NCBI GenBank assembly: GCA_031430595.1 | Contig: JANPBU010000052.1 | Span: 62,001 to 126,000, forward strand | Source of the DNA: JANNBN01 sp031430595 | GTDB lineage: Bacteria > Actinomycetota > Acidimicrobiia > Acidimicrobiales > JANYDT01 | Length of the DNA: 64,000 nt | Direction: 5' to 3' | Shown: positions 53,118-61,997 of the stretch, in pieces | Layout of the letters: every line of letters starts with the position of its first letter | Position numbering within the stretch: the stretch's first letter is position 1 | Notes under the pieces: model-generated | Database searches by the model: none | Told to the model about the DNA's origin: nothing | What the model saw: the letters and a program-made list of their open reading frames with translations, nothing else | Made by a program: the position numbers and the translations under genes

Positions 53118-54146
53118 ATGAAGCAACGCCGCGGAGAATCAGGTGATGTTTCGTTCGGTTTGTTGGCTGGCGGGCTGGTGCTTGCAATGGTGGTCGTAGG
53201 CGCAATCGTTGTACGAACGCAGGGAAACGACAAGGCAACGACTGGGGCTGCGACGACTGTGCTCGCGTCGACTGTCTTGGACACCACCCCAAATTTGGCC
53301 CAATTGGCACCAACAACGCTCCTCGCCGATCCGGCAGCAGCGTTGGCGACAGCATCGGCGGTCGAATCAGGTAGCGGCGATAGCGGCCGTGACGCAACGG
53401 TGACGACGCTCGCAACCACACCAGCGAACAGCACGACTGGGCTAGCCACGCCGCAGGCCGCAGCGAGAAATTTGTGGGATGCGTGGCGTGATCTTGACCA
53501 GCCGAGAGCACTTCTGTATGCATCACCGAAGGTGGTTTCGTTGGTCTTCGCAACTGCGTGGTCACCGCAGATTCGCCAAGCTGGCTGTACGCAAATCGAG
53601 TCTGGTTGGCTCTGTCGTTTCGAGGGGCGAAAGACTCGCTGGGACTTCGATATCGAAGGCGACGAAGTGCAGGGGTATCGAATTCGTACTGCCTCAACCG
53701 GCGAGGCTGTTGGCGATTTGGTGTTTTCCGGAACCCTTCCGTCGGCATCGTCGCTCCCAAGTCCGGTACAAACCCGGGCCGATGGCACGCCGCTTGGTCC
53801 ACTAGGTCCATCGATTCCGACCGTGACGACGTTGACGACTGAACCGGGTGCGCCCGTGCCGGATGGATTGCCAACCTCTCTTGGGGAAATACTCACTGAG
53901 TCTGACGGCCTCTCGACGACAACAGTGCCGACAACGGTGAAAGCGGCTAAGCGGAAGAAGTCAACCAAATCAGCCATTTCTGTGTCGACGGTCAAAACCA
54001 GCCGGGCACCGGTAACGCGTGTTGTGCCAGAACCAGACCCCCCAGCCGAGCCTGCAGCCGACCCGACTCCTGAACCCGATTTACCGGCAGCAACCTCAGC
54101 GGGGAATGGTTCACCGAAGCCGGTACCAGTAGCGAACCCGGAGTAG
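53118..54146 (+). CDS. Membrane-anchored protein with a disordered tail, unknown function
   Basis: A 342-residue protein. One membrane helix (SFGLLAGGLVLAMVVVGAIVV, about 12-32) has its positive charges on the N-terminal side, giving an outside C terminus. A Thr/Ala linker follows, then a folded part of about 110 residues with two Cys (QAGCTQIESGWLCRF) and many aromatic residues near 140-215, then a Pro/Thr/Ala/Glu tail of about 120 residues (EPDPPAEPAADPTPEPDLP). No family recognised. GTG 53115 directly before ATG 53118 lies 8 bases after TAACAT and may be the true leaderless start. Confidence 0.65.
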   Translation: MKQRRGESGDVSFGLLAGGLVLAMVVVGAIVVRTQGNDKATTGAATTVLASTVLDTTPNLAQLAPTTLLADPAAALATASAVESGSGDSGRDATVTTLATTPANSTTGLATPQAAARNLWDAWRDLDQPRALLYASPKVVSLVFATAWSPQIRQAGCTQIESGWLCRFEGRKTRWDFDIEGDEVQGYRIRTASTGEAVGDLVFSGTLPSASSLPSPVQTRADGTPLGPLGPSIPTVTTLTTEPGAPVPDGLPTSLGEILTESDGLSTTTVPTTVKAAKRKKSTKSAISVSTVKTSRAPVTRVVPEPDPPAEPAADPTPEPDLPAATSAGNGSPKPVPVANPE

Positions 54147-54242
54147 TTCAGACCCCCGGTCAGGCAACAGAACTGTCAGCCGCCGGTCAGCAAGGGAATC
54201 ACTCCGCCGAATACGACCTCTGGTTAGGAAATGGGCCTCCGG

Positions 54243-54248
54243 TAGAGT
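54243..54248 (+). promoter_or_regulatory. -10 box, leaderless DUF427 gene
   Basis: TAGAGT lies 6 bases before ATG 54255. Confidence 0.5.
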
Positions 54249-54254
54249 GAAGTC

Positions 54255-54536
54255 ATGGCAACTGCATTGTGGAATGGTCAAGTAATCGCTGAGAGCAACG
54301 ACATCGTCGTTGTGGAAGGAAATAGTTACTTTCCGCGAGATTCGGTTCGTGATGTTCTGGTTGCCTCGGATCGAACGAGTAGTTGCCCGTGGAAGGGCAC
54401 CGCCAATTATTTTTCGATTCAGGTTGATGGCGAAACCAATACCGATGCAGCTTGGTATTACGCCCAACCGTTGGATGCGGCGAAAGAAATTGCTGGTCGT
54501 GTGGCCTTTTGGAAGGGCGTCGAAATCACCGACTAG
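54255..54536 (+). CDS. DUF427 family protein
   Basis: A 93-residue single-domain protein of the DUF427 family. The hallmarks are VEGNSYFPRDSVR near 20-32, SSCPWKGTANYFSI near 42-55 (the CPWKG motif), and AWYYAQPLDAAKEIAGRVAFWKGVEI at the end. The fold is a compact beta-tent; no biochemical function has been shown for the family as far as I know. The gene stands alone and converges on a small gene of the minus strand across 23 bases. Confidence 0.92.
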   Translation: MATALWNGQVIAESNDIVVVEGNSYFPRDSVRDVLVASDRTSSCPWKGTANYFSIQVDGETNTDAAWYYAQPLDAAKEIAGRVAFWKGVEITD

Positions 54537-54559
54537 GTGATTATTTCAGCGAAAACGCA

Positions 54560-54829
54560 CTACGACGGGCGAACAAGCCCGATGTTTCGTTCGATCTGTT
54601 CTACCTGTGCTCGTGCTTCGATCAATCCAACTGCGGTGTATTCACGAATGAGCCGCATAGCTTCTTCACGGCGACCCTTGCGAATGAGTTGAGTCGATTC
54701 GAGCATGAAAGCCGGAAGATCACTTTCGAAGAACTCAAGGTCGAGGTGTCGAAAAAGGTGGTCGACCTTGCGCTCGATTCGTTCAAGGTCTCGTTTGAGA
54801 TCAGCAATGGTTTCGATCAATTCGGCCAT
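54560..54829 (-). CDS. Small helical protein with an L7/L12-like C-terminal segment
   Basis: An 89-residue protein. Residues 1-30 form a coiled-coil-like helix (IADLKRDLERIERKVDHLFRHLDLEF). The end, RKGRREEAMRLIREYTAVGLIEARAQVEQIE, looks like the helix-turn-helix of ribosomal protein L7/L12 C-terminal domain (K-x-x-I-K-x-h-R-x-h-T-G-L-x-L-x-E-A-K), a pattern seen in small proteins of unknown function. It lies 40 bases downstream of dnaE2 with GATAGT 5 bases before its ATG, so it may be leaderless and independent or partly co-transcribed with dnaE2. Confidence 0.65.
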   Translation of the reverse strand: MAELIETIADLKRDLERIERKVDHLFRHLDLEFFESDLPAFMLESTQLIRKGRREEAMRLIREYTAVGLIEARAQVEQIERNIGLVRPS

Positions 54830-54869
54830 GGTGCACTATCGGCATGGGTGTGAGTGATCTGAAATTTGG

Positions 54870-57800
54870 CTATCGGAAATCTCGTGACGGGCCGGTTCGA
54901 ACCGCCATATTGAGTGGATCAATTCGGTCGGCCACAATATTTATAACCACCGGATGTCGAGTTCCGCCACCCGACCAACAGTCTGGAAACTCTTCGTCAC
55001 TTGACCCGGTTGCGATTCGGCTTACTGTTTCGGTTCGTTCGAGGCGGCCTCGTATCAATAGGGCTCCGGCGCCCTGAGCAACACTTCGATACCTAGCCCA
55101 CACATGTTTAGACACAATGACGTTGACCAGACCGGTCTCATCTTCAAGGTTGATAAACGTGGTTCCACCTGCGGTCGATGGTCGTTGCCTGTGAGTGACG
55201 ATGCCAGCGACTCGTACCCTCCGACCGTTTTCAGCATCGAATAACGCACTCGATGAACTCACCCCAATCTCACTGAGTTGGGCCCGTACCAGTTCTGTTG
55301 GGTACCCATCAGGGGTGACCCCGGTTGCCCACAGATCGGCTGCCATTGTTTCAACGGTGTCCATGCCTGGAAGCGTTGGGGCCACAGCACCGGTGACTAT
55401 GCCCGGTAGGCGATCGGCCCGATCGTGGGTAAGTGCTCCAACTGCCCAAAGTGCTCGGCGACGATCAAGAATTGGCCCACCGTCTCGGGCGGCCAGGGTA
55501 CTAAACGCCCCGCTGGTTGCGAGGGCTTCGATAGCGGTAGTTGAAGCTTCGCTACGCCGAACCAAATCACCAAGATCGCGGTATGGGCCGTTGGTTTGAC
55601 GGTCTTGTTCAAGGTGTTCAGCGAGTGGTTGACCAACATGGCGAACGCTACTTAACCCTAAGCGAACTGATGGTTGTTGAATAGTTGGGTCGACGTGAGG
55701 ATGCACAAGTTGGGGGGCCGGATCATCTGACCACTCAAGGATTGCGGCCGCGTTTGATGCATTTATGTCGGGCCCGAGGATGGTGACACCGTGACGTCGA
55801 GCATCGGCGGTAAGCGACTGGGGCGAATAGAACCCCATAGGTTGAGCATTCAATAGTGCGGCACAGAATGCGGCCGGGTAGTGATACTTCATCCACGATG
55901 ACGAGTAGACCAGGTAAGCAAAACTGACTGAGTGACTCTCAGGAAAACCGTAGTTAGCGAAGGCCGCGAGCTTCTGCCACAACACCTCAATAGTGTCTGG
56001 GATGACGCCATTCGACCGGCAACCTTCATCAAACCTGGCTCGTAGCTTGGCCATTCGTTCAGGTGAGCGTTTGTTACCCATCGCTTGGCGAAGTTGGTCG
56101 GCTTCGCTTGGGGTAAAGCCAGCAACGTCTATCGACATTTGCATGAGTTGCTCTTGGAAGAGCGGGATGCCCAATGTTTTTGCCAGCGACTTTTCGAGCA
56201 GCGGGTGCAGGTAAGTAACGGCTTCAAGCCCGTTGCGGCGCCGAATATACGGGTGCACTGAGCCACCTTGAATTGGCCCGGGCCTGATGAGCGCAATTTC
56301 TACAACAAGGTCATAAAACCGTCGAGGTTGTAGCCGGGGCAGCGTCGCCATTTGTGCTCTGCTCTCAATTTGAAAGACGCCTACGGTGTCGGCTCGGCAC
56401 AGCATTTCGTACACCTGATCTTCTTGGTCGATAAGGGCCAGATCGACCTCGGTACCGTGGTGGACACGAATCAGATCGACACCAAAGTGAAGCGCGCTGA
56501 GCATTCCGAGACCGAGCAGGTCGAACTTGACGAGCCCGGCGGCAGCACAATCGTCTTTATCCCATTGCAACACTGTTCGCAGCGGCGTACCGGCGGCTGA
56601 GCCAGCCGCGCTAGGCCGACGCATAACTCCACCAGAACCAGCTGAACTGCCAGAACCAGCTGAACTACCTGAACCGCCTAGGCCAGATGCAACTTCTAAT
56701 GCACCAATTTCGCGATCGGAAGCAAACCGACCCCACTCAACCGGGCACACCTCAACCACCGGACGATCGCACAACACCATGCCCCCCGAATGGATACCAA
56801 GATGCCGTGGAAAGTCTTCGACTTCGCTCGCTAGGTTCAACACAGACTCAGGAATACTGTGATCGCCAAGTGCCGCCGTTTTCGACACCCGCCCCCACGG
56901 GTCAACCTGTTTTGACCAAGCGTCAAGACGACCCGGTGAATGGCCAAGGGCACGACCCATGTCACGAATAGCTGACTTACTTCGATATGTGATCACGTTG
57001 GCGACCTGGGCCGCATTTTCTCGACCGTATCGTGCGTACACATACTGAATGACTTCTTCACGACGACCCGACTCGATGTCAATATCGATATCGGGTGGCC
57101 CATCACGTTCGGGTGAAAGAAACCGTTCGAACAGCAAACCCAATGACACAGCATCGGCATTCGTAATACCAAGTGCGAAGCAGGCCGCAGAATTCGCAGC
57201 AGAGCCACGTCCCTGGGCAAAAATATTTGATCGTCGACAGAACTCGACCAGATCCCAAACGATCAGAAAATAACCAGCAAAGTTGAGCTTTTCGATGAGT
57301 GCGAGTTCATGGTCAATTTGGTCATACGCCCCTTTTACCCGCTCACTACCTCTGCGACCGTAACGATGCTCGGCCCCACGTTCAGTCAATTCACGCAGCC
57401 AAGACATTTCAGAGTGGCCACCAGGACACGAATATGGTGGAAGGTTTGGCGCAACCAGTTTAAGATCGAATGCACACTGACGACCAATCTCGGCGGCACG
57501 AGCAACTACCCCCGGGTACCTTGCGAATCGTCGCATTTGCTCTGCGCCACTTCGAAGGTGTGCAGATGAAGCTGCTGGAAGCCAGCCATCAATTTCATCG
57601 AGCGAACGACGAGCTTTGACTGCAGCGAGTGCCGTTGCCAGCGGGCGGCGGGCCGGTGCCGCATACCGAACATGGTTCGCGGCCAACAGATCGACGCCGG
57701 CTCGGCCCGCAAGTTGGGCCAATACATCGTTACGGGCAATATCGAGTGGGTCACCGTGGTCCCACACCTCAACCACCACACGATCTCGCCCAAACCGGTC

Positions 57801-58748
57801 AACGAGACGATCGAGTTCGCGTGCTGCGGCTTTCGGACCCTGATCGAGAAGCGCCCGACTTATTGCCCCTTCAGGCCCAGCGGTAAGTATGCGCCAATGC
57901 AGGTCGTCGGCACGTTCCGCTGGAGGGTGACCCACCTCGCCACTTGGTTTGGCCCACGCAGCCGGGTGCCTACGAACCGCCGCATTGAGGGCTGCCTGAT
58001 CGCCGTCAACCTGATCGGCAAGTGATGCCAATTCGAACACCGCCATACGATCGGGCATTCGATCTGGAATTCGATCGCTGGCCCGGTCAGCAATTCGTTG
58101 TTCTGGGGTCGGACCATGCCTCAGCGCATGATGGAATGCTGCCGTTGACCCATGTCCGATAGCAGCCAGATCGTCGAGCATAAGTTGAGGTGCACCCTTT
58201 TCACCCGCCGCAAGGTGAGCCGTCGATACCGCCCGAGCCAAACGGGCGTAACCAATGGGATCTTCGGCGATGACCACAACCCGGTCACCAACCGCATCAG
58301 GGCGTCCCACACGTTGACCATATGACGACGTGGTGTCGAGGGTAAGTTCGGCACCGAAAATGGTTGGAAGGCCGTGGGCTCGGGCGGCCTCAGCAAACCT
58401 AACCACCCCGTACAACCCATCGAGGTCAGTGATCGCCAGCGCTTCAAGCCCCAGGCGAACCGCTTCTTCAACAAGTTCCTCAGGGTGGGAAGCACCGTCG
58501 AGAAAACTAAAATTCGAGTGGCAATGCAGTTCGGCATATGGAGTAACCACATCTTTTCGAAGGTTGAGATCGTCGGGTGCGCTATACGGCAAACGCTTAC
58601 GAGACCAGGCTGGGCTGTCGGAACCATCCGGAGGACGGTCAAAATTGGCTGGAATGCGACCGGTAGTACCAGCCGAACCACGTCGTGTACCGTCAGACAA
58701 TCGGGCTTCGAGCTCCGACCATGTCTTCGGTCCGTTTGACCATCCCAT
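54870..58748 (-). CDS. dnaE2: Error-prone DNA polymerase III alpha subunit DnaE2
   Basis: A 1292-residue C-family polymerase that copies damaged DNA in the SOS response. The PHP domain starts near residue 70 (ELHCHSNFSFLDGASHPEELVEEA, then ITDLDGLYGVVRFAEAA). The catalytic Asp residues are in PDIDIDIES; finger and thumb parts follow, then an OB-fold (RVAGIVTHRQRPSTAGGTTFINLEDETG) and a short C terminus with no tau-binding domain, as DnaE2 lacks it. A Gly/Ser insert (GSGSSAG repeats, 56635-56690) lies in the palm region and a DRxPDRM run earlier. ATG 58748 is preferred; GTG 58754 is an alternative. imuA and imuB are not adjacent. Confidence 0.95.
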   Translation of the reverse strand: MGWSNGPKTWSELEARLSDGTRRGSAGTTGRIPANFDRPPDGSDSPAWSRKRLPYSAPDDLNLRKDVVTPYAELHCHSNFSFLDGASHPEELVEEAVRLGLEALAITDLDGLYGVVRFAEAARAHGLPTIFGAELTLDTTSSYGQRVGRPDAVGDRVVVIAEDPIGYARLARAVSTAHLAAGEKGAPQLMLDDLAAIGHGSTAAFHHALRHGPTPEQRIADRASDRIPDRMPDRMAVFELASLADQVDGDQAALNAAVRRHPAAWAKPSGEVGHPPAERADDLHWRILTAGPEGAISRALLDQGPKAAARELDRLVDRFGRDRVVVEVWDHGDPLDIARNDVLAQLAGRAGVDLLAANHVRYAAPARRPLATALAAVKARRSLDEIDGWLPAASSAHLRSGAEQMRRFARYPGVVARAAEIGRQCAFDLKLVAPNLPPYSCPGGHSEMSWLRELTERGAEHRYGRRGSERVKGAYDQIDHELALIEKLNFAGYFLIVWDLVEFCRRSNIFAQGRGSAANSAACFALGITNADAVSLGLLFERFLSPERDGPPDIDIDIESGRREEVIQYVYARYGRENAAQVANVITYRSKSAIRDMGRALGHSPGRLDAWSKQVDPWGRVSKTAALGDHSIPESVLNLASEVEDFPRHLGIHSGGMVLCDRPVVEVCPVEWGRFASDREIGALEVASGLGGSGSSAGSGSSAGSGGVMRRPSAAGSAAGTPLRTVLQWDKDDCAAAGLVKFDLLGLGMLSALHFGVDLIRVHHGTEVDLALIDQEDQVYEMLCRADTVGVFQIESRAQMATLPRLQPRRFYDLVVEIALIRPGPIQGGSVHPYIRRRNGLEAVTYLHPLLEKSLAKTLGIPLFQEQLMQMSIDVAGFTPSEADQLRQAMGNKRSPERMAKLRARFDEGCRSNGVIPDTIEVLWQKLAAFANYGFPESHSVSFAYLVYSSSWMKYHYPAAFCAALLNAQPMGFYSPQSLTADARRHGVTILGPDINASNAAAILEWSDDPAPQLVHPHVDPTIQQPSVRLGLSSVRHVGQPLAEHLEQDRQTNGPYRDLGDLVRRSEASTTAIEALATSGAFSTLAARDGGPILDRRRALWAVGALTHDRADRLPGIVTGAVAPTLPGMDTVETMAADLWATGVTPDGYPTELVRAQLSEIGVSSSSALFDAENGRRVRVAGIVTHRQRPSTAGGTTFINLEDETGLVNVIVSKHVWARYRSVAQGAGALLIRGRLERTETVSRIATGSSDEEFPDCWSGGGTRHPVVINIVADRIDPLNMAVRTGPSRDFR
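56635..56679. repeat. 18-bp tandem coding repeats in dnaE2
   Basis: Two units, 56635-56652 and 56653-56670, differ at two positions and are followed by a partial third unit. On the minus strand they encode Gly/Ser/Ala-rich copies (GSGSSA) inside the polymerase. Confidence 0.8.
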
Positions 58749-58756
58749 AGCCACAC

Positions 58757-58762
58757 ACTATA
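58757..58762 (-). promoter_or_regulatory. -10 box of dnaE2
   Basis: Reads TATAGT on the minus strand, 8 bases before ATG 58748 and directly next to the first LexA box, so bound LexA would cover the promoter. Confidence 0.6.
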
Positions 58763-58776
58763 CGAACATTTGTTCG
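58763..58776. promoter_or_regulatory. LexA (SOS) box 1
   Basis: CGAACATTTGTTCG: the arms CGAAC and GTTCG are perfect inverted repeats with a 4-base centre, matching the actinobacterial/Bacillus-type LexA site CGAACNNNNGTTCG. It abuts the dnaE2 -10. Confidence 0.9.
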
Positions 58777-58782
58777 ATGATG

Positions 58783-58796
58783 CAAACATATGTTCG
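58783..58796. promoter_or_regulatory. LexA (SOS) box 2
   Basis: CAAACATATGTTCG differs from the perfect site at one base. Its centre is 20 bp from that of box 1, two helical turns, so two LexA dimers could sit on the same face of the DNA and cooperate. Confidence 0.8.
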
Positions 58797-58832
58797 ACTT
58801 AAATCTTCGTGCTTCGCTCGCATGTGACCGAG

Positions 58833-59696
58833 TTACGGGCGGTGAGCGGTCACGATCCAACATGCGGCATCGGCGATCGCACCGTTGCGAGTCCATATTG
58901 CTTCGACAACTCGATGGGCCGCTGCATGGGTCGCGATTCGCTGCTCGTCGCTTGCGTCGGGTAACAGCCGAACGGCCCCACCGATCAAAAGCATCCCACT
59001 CACGGCTTCATCGAAGTTGGTCGTTCCGAGCACTTGAATAGGTTGCACGTATTCGGTTGATCGAACCTCCACCCAGCCAGCTGACTCCAAAATGGATTGC
59101 GTCCGGATCGGGTCTGCCAGCAGAAACGGGCCAGGATCATTCGGGCCGGGAACTAGCTGGTCTGGAAAGATCGTCTGGAGTTCGGCTCGCATCGGTGCCG
59201 ACCAACCGTTCTTCTCGTTTGGTTGCCAACACACAAAGGCCATACGCCCACCGGAACGGGTGAGTGCAGCAAGGTTCGCGAATGCAGCAACAGAATCGGC
59301 GAAGAACATCACCCCAAAACGGCTGACGACCACATCAGCGACGCCACCAAGCACATCTGCCGGGCACACTTGCGCGTCGCCGAGAACAAACGACACATTT
59401 TCGAGACCTTCGTTTCGGGCACGTTCGGTCGCACGAGCAATCATTGGTTCGCTGATATCAAGGCCAACCACATGTCCGTCCGGCGGCACCATACGGGCTG
59501 CCTGAAAACTGGTTTGCCCGCACCCACATCCAACGTCAAGCACTCGTTCGCCGGGTAGCAACCGTGCCGCAGCCAACGCAGCGTCTCCGAGCGGGCCGAT
59601 CTGACGATCGAGTTGCTCCTGCATCGACGTCCACACCGCTGCACCGTTTTCATTCCAGTAGCGACGTTGCTTTTCGTTGTCGCCAGACATCAACAT
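58833..59696 (-). CDS. Class I SAM-dependent methyltransferase (paralogue A)
   Basis: A 287-residue methyltransferase of the UbiE/Methyltransf_11 kind. Motif I VLDVGCGCGQT near 53-63, the acidic loop end LDIS near 82, motif II around GDAQVCPADV, and VVVSRFGVMFFADSV as the post-II segment are clear, followed by AFVCWQPNEKNGWS. Length equals that of the gene at 60558, and motifs are nearly the same (SRFGVMFFAD, AFVCWQ), so the two are paralogues. ATG 59696 has GGAG 6 bases upstream. It ends 36 bases before LexA box 2 of dnaE2. Substrate unknown; a small aromatic or polyketide-like molecule is possible. Confidence 0.88.
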   Translation of the reverse strand: MLMSGDNEKQRRYWNENGAAVWTSMQEQLDRQIGPLGDAALAAARLLPGERVLDVGCGCGQTSFQAARMVPPDGHVVGLDISEPMIARATERARNEGLENVSFVLGDAQVCPADVLGGVADVVVSRFGVMFFADSVAAFANLAALTRSGGRMAFVCWQPNEKNGWSAPMRAELQTIFPDQLVPGPNDPGPFLLADPIRTQSILESAGWVEVRSTEYVQPIQVLGTTNFDEAVSGMLLIGGAVRLLPDASDEQRIATHAAAHRVVEAIWTRNGAIADAACWIVTAHRP

Positions 59697-59709
59697 ACGG
59701 TGCTCCAAT

Positions 59710-60327
59710 TCAAACGTATGTGCACTTCATAGTGTAAGCGCCACTGGAGGTCAGGCTCGGGATAGACGACCATCGATACTCATTCGCAGCCGGGCCGGCA
59801 ACACCTTTGTACGAGGAGAAATACAATCCAGCTACGAACTCTGGTCCGGCTGGCAACACGTTCTTAAAATTGAACTGGTACAGCGTCAACAATTGGTCGA
59901 CATCAGCAGCCGTTGCGGTAGGCCTCTCGTTCAGGCGAAACACAATGAGGTCACTTCCAGAGTCTTGCTCACCTCGGGGGTTCGGGCTTGTCAACACCAC
60001 CATCGATTTTTGTACCAACGCGTTGTCGATGAGCTGATGTGTCTGCGTCACCGTCACGTTCGTTACTGCAATTTTTGGACTGACAGTTCCCGAGACGATT
60101 CGCTCGGTTACTCGTTGCTCGTTGGAGCCGATACACGAAAAATTTCGACTCGCACCAGCCGGTGGCGGACTCTTCGGTTGCTCACGACTGGTCGTGACTC
60201 GAGGCTTCTTTTTCGGCTTCGTCGCCTTGGGCCTAGCCGAGACCCCAGTGGCGCCGAGACCAATTACGAGGAGACCGATCAACAACACCCCTTGCAAGCG
60301 AGCAGTGAGTGACTTCGTGATATTCAT
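59710..60327 (-). CDS. Secreted basic protein of unknown function
   Basis: A 205-residue protein with a signal peptide (LQGVLLIGLLVIGLGATGVSA, about 11-31), a short very basic linker (RPKATKPKKKPRVTT), and a mature domain with strands and two Cys (NFSCIGSN near the start and MKCTYV at the end) that may form a disulfide between termini. No family is recognised. The ATG 60327 has a GGACGGAAAG stretch somewhat far upstream. It ends 13 bases before methyltransferase A starts, so both may be in one transcript. Confidence 0.6.
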   Translation of the reverse strand: MNITKSLTARLQGVLLIGLLVIGLGATGVSARPKATKPKKKPRVTTSREQPKSPPPAGASRNFSCIGSNEQRVTERIVSGTVSPKIAVTNVTVTQTHQLIDNALVQKSMVVLTSPNPRGEQDSGSDLIVFRLNERPTATAADVDQLLTLYQFNFKNVLPAGPEFVAGLYFSSYKGVAGPAANEYRWSSIPSLTSSGAYTMKCTYV

Positions 60328-60557
60328 GACTACCAAGCTTTCCGTCCACTGAGCAAACATCTAACGAACAGAAAAGTAGCCGACGACCTTTGCAACACGA
60401 ACGAATTAGCGTAAACGGGATAATCGCTTTGACCTGGACCTGGTAGATCTTTTTGAATGAGCCAAGGTTGAAGATTCTGTGGCCTACGTTGGCACTCGAG
60501 GAACTAACGCTGTCGTAAAGTCGATTCGTGTCCGGCGCGCCGTGAAGGGGAAGCAAC

Positions 60558-61421
60558 ATGGCTGTTTCAGAAGGGAACGAGGGACAGGCCGCTTTTTGGT
60601 CGGATCTTGGTGGCGAGGCTTGGGTTGCGTACCAGGATCAGATGGATCGTCAACTCTCGATTGTTGGCTCTGCCGCTCTTGAAGCGCTTGACGTGAAACA
60701 GGGCGAATCGGTTCTCGACGTGGGGTCCGGGTGTGGAGCCACAACGCTGGAACTTGGTACCTCGGTGGGCTCGACCGGGTGTGTTGTCGGACTCGATATC
60801 AGTGTTCCAATGACGCAACTGGCAAGTCAGCGTCTTCATGCTAGGGGGGTGCATCACGCGTCGGCGAGAATTGGCGATGCACAAGTGGTGACAGTCGACG
60901 AAATTGGTGGACCGGTTGATGCGATCTTCTCGCGCTTTGGAGTCATGTTCTTTGCCGATCCGGTGGCGGCGTTTGTAAACCTTCGTGCACTTACTAAACC
61001 GAAAGGCCGTCTAGCATTCGTGTGTTGGCAGGAAGCGCGAAAGAACCGTTTGTTTAGCGACCTCGGCCGCGAGCTCGCCTTGTTGTTTCCGAGTTCTACT
61101 CCCCCTGATCCGTTTACTCCAGGGCCGATGGCCTTCGCCGATCCAGATCGGGTACAGTCGATTCTCGCCGGATCGGGTTGGTCGCAGATTGAGATCGTCG
61201 GGCATGTGGCACCGATGCAACTGTTTGGAACGACGGACTTTGAGGTCGCCCTGGAAGGAAGCCTTCGGATCGGTGGTGCCGCCCGATTGCTCCAAGGTGC
61301 CGACGAAGAAATGCGCGTCAAGGTTCGAGAAGCGGCAAAGCGGGTTCTCACATCCCAATGGACCAATGAGGGTGCAGTTGTCGATAGCGCTACGTGGATC
61401 GTGACCGCTCACACCGATTGA
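60558..61421 (+). CDS. Class I SAM-dependent methyltransferase (paralogue B)
   Basis: A 287-residue methyltransferase closely similar to paralogue A in reversed orientation. Motif I is VLDVGSGCGAT near 53-63, followed by GLDISVPM near 80-87, GDAQVVTVDEIGG, IFSRFGVMFFADPVAAFVNL and AFVCWQEARKNR. The C terminus ends in ATWIVTAHTD, matching A's ACWIVTAHRP. GGGGAAG lies 5-6 bases before ATG 60558. The pair probably arose by duplication and moved apart by inversion around the secreted gene, or has been kept as two related functions. Substrate unknown. Confidence 0.88.
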   Translation: MAVSEGNEGQAAFWSDLGGEAWVAYQDQMDRQLSIVGSAALEALDVKQGESVLDVGSGCGATTLELGTSVGSTGCVVGLDISVPMTQLASQRLHARGVHHASARIGDAQVVTVDEIGGPVDAIFSRFGVMFFADPVAAFVNLRALTKPKGRLAFVCWQEARKNRLFSDLGRELALLFPSSTPPDPFTPGPMAFADPDRVQSILAGSGWSQIEIVGHVAPMQLFGTTDFEVALEGSLRIGGAARLLQGADEEMRVKVREAAKRVLTSQWTNEGAVVDSATWIVTAHTD

Positions 61422-61466
61422 AGAACGAGGATTGAGGAATGAGGAACGATTCTGCCGAAGAACTCA

Positions 61467-61991
61467 TCAGTGGCTACTGATATCCCACAGATGGTGGGCG
61501 GGGTCGTGGATCATGTAAATCGCAAACGTCTTGATTGTAAAATACTTATCATCTGATCGGAAGCCCGTTCGCTGCCAAGCCGCACCTTCGACCCGATCAA
61601 ACGCACTGGCCAACGATTCGCCAGCAACGGTGAGTTCTGAAGCAACCACGGCGACATCCTGCGCAAGATAGTCGTCGACAATTGCTGTTTCGTCTTGATC
61701 CCAATTTGGGAAAGTTGGGCCATCTTCAGCGAGCATCAAACCAAGTCGATATTCGTACAGACGAAAAACATCTCGAACATGACATGCGTACTCAACCGGG
61801 GCCCAGGTTTCGGGGTTTGGTCGAACAGCAGGCGAAGGATGAGCCAACAAGGCCGCCGGAAACTCACGGGCCAACACCCGAATCGCTTCCGACGTTCCGG
61901 TTTCGTTGAAGTTCGGACCGTCGTATCCGCAATCAGGGCATGCGCCACCAATCGTCCAAGTCCAGTCTTTGGTTTTAGGAGCAATCGTCAT
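61467..61991 (-). CDS. DinB-family protein
   Basis: A 174-residue protein with the DinB four-helix bundle. Metal-binding His are expected at three places and can be matched with VEYACHVRDVFRLYEYRL, DDYLAQD and the C-terminal HDPAHHLWDI stretch. An N-terminal extension has TWTIGGACPDCGYDGP, a CxxC knuckle. Members include mycothiol-, bacillithiol- and glutathione-dependent transferases; with mycothiol likely here, a mycothiol S-transferase role is possible but not shown. TACGGT 6 bases before ATG 61991 marks the start. Confidence 0.83.
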   Translation of the reverse strand: MTIAPKTKDWTWTIGGACPDCGYDGPNFNETGTSEAIRVLAREFPAALLAHPSPAVRPNPETWAPVEYACHVRDVFRLYEYRLGLMLAEDGPTFPNWDQDETAIVDDYLAQDVAVVASELTVAGESLASAFDRVEGAAWQRTGFRSDDKYFTIKTFAIYMIHDPAHHLWDISSH

Positions 61992-61997
61992 GACCCC

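Noticed and set aside
58121..58789. A 222-codon open frame overlapping the start of dnaE2
   Set aside because: It lies in another frame of the same strand under the PHP domain of dnaE2 and its translation is Trp/Arg/Leu-rich with no domain; it is a shadow frame. It also runs through the LexA boxes.
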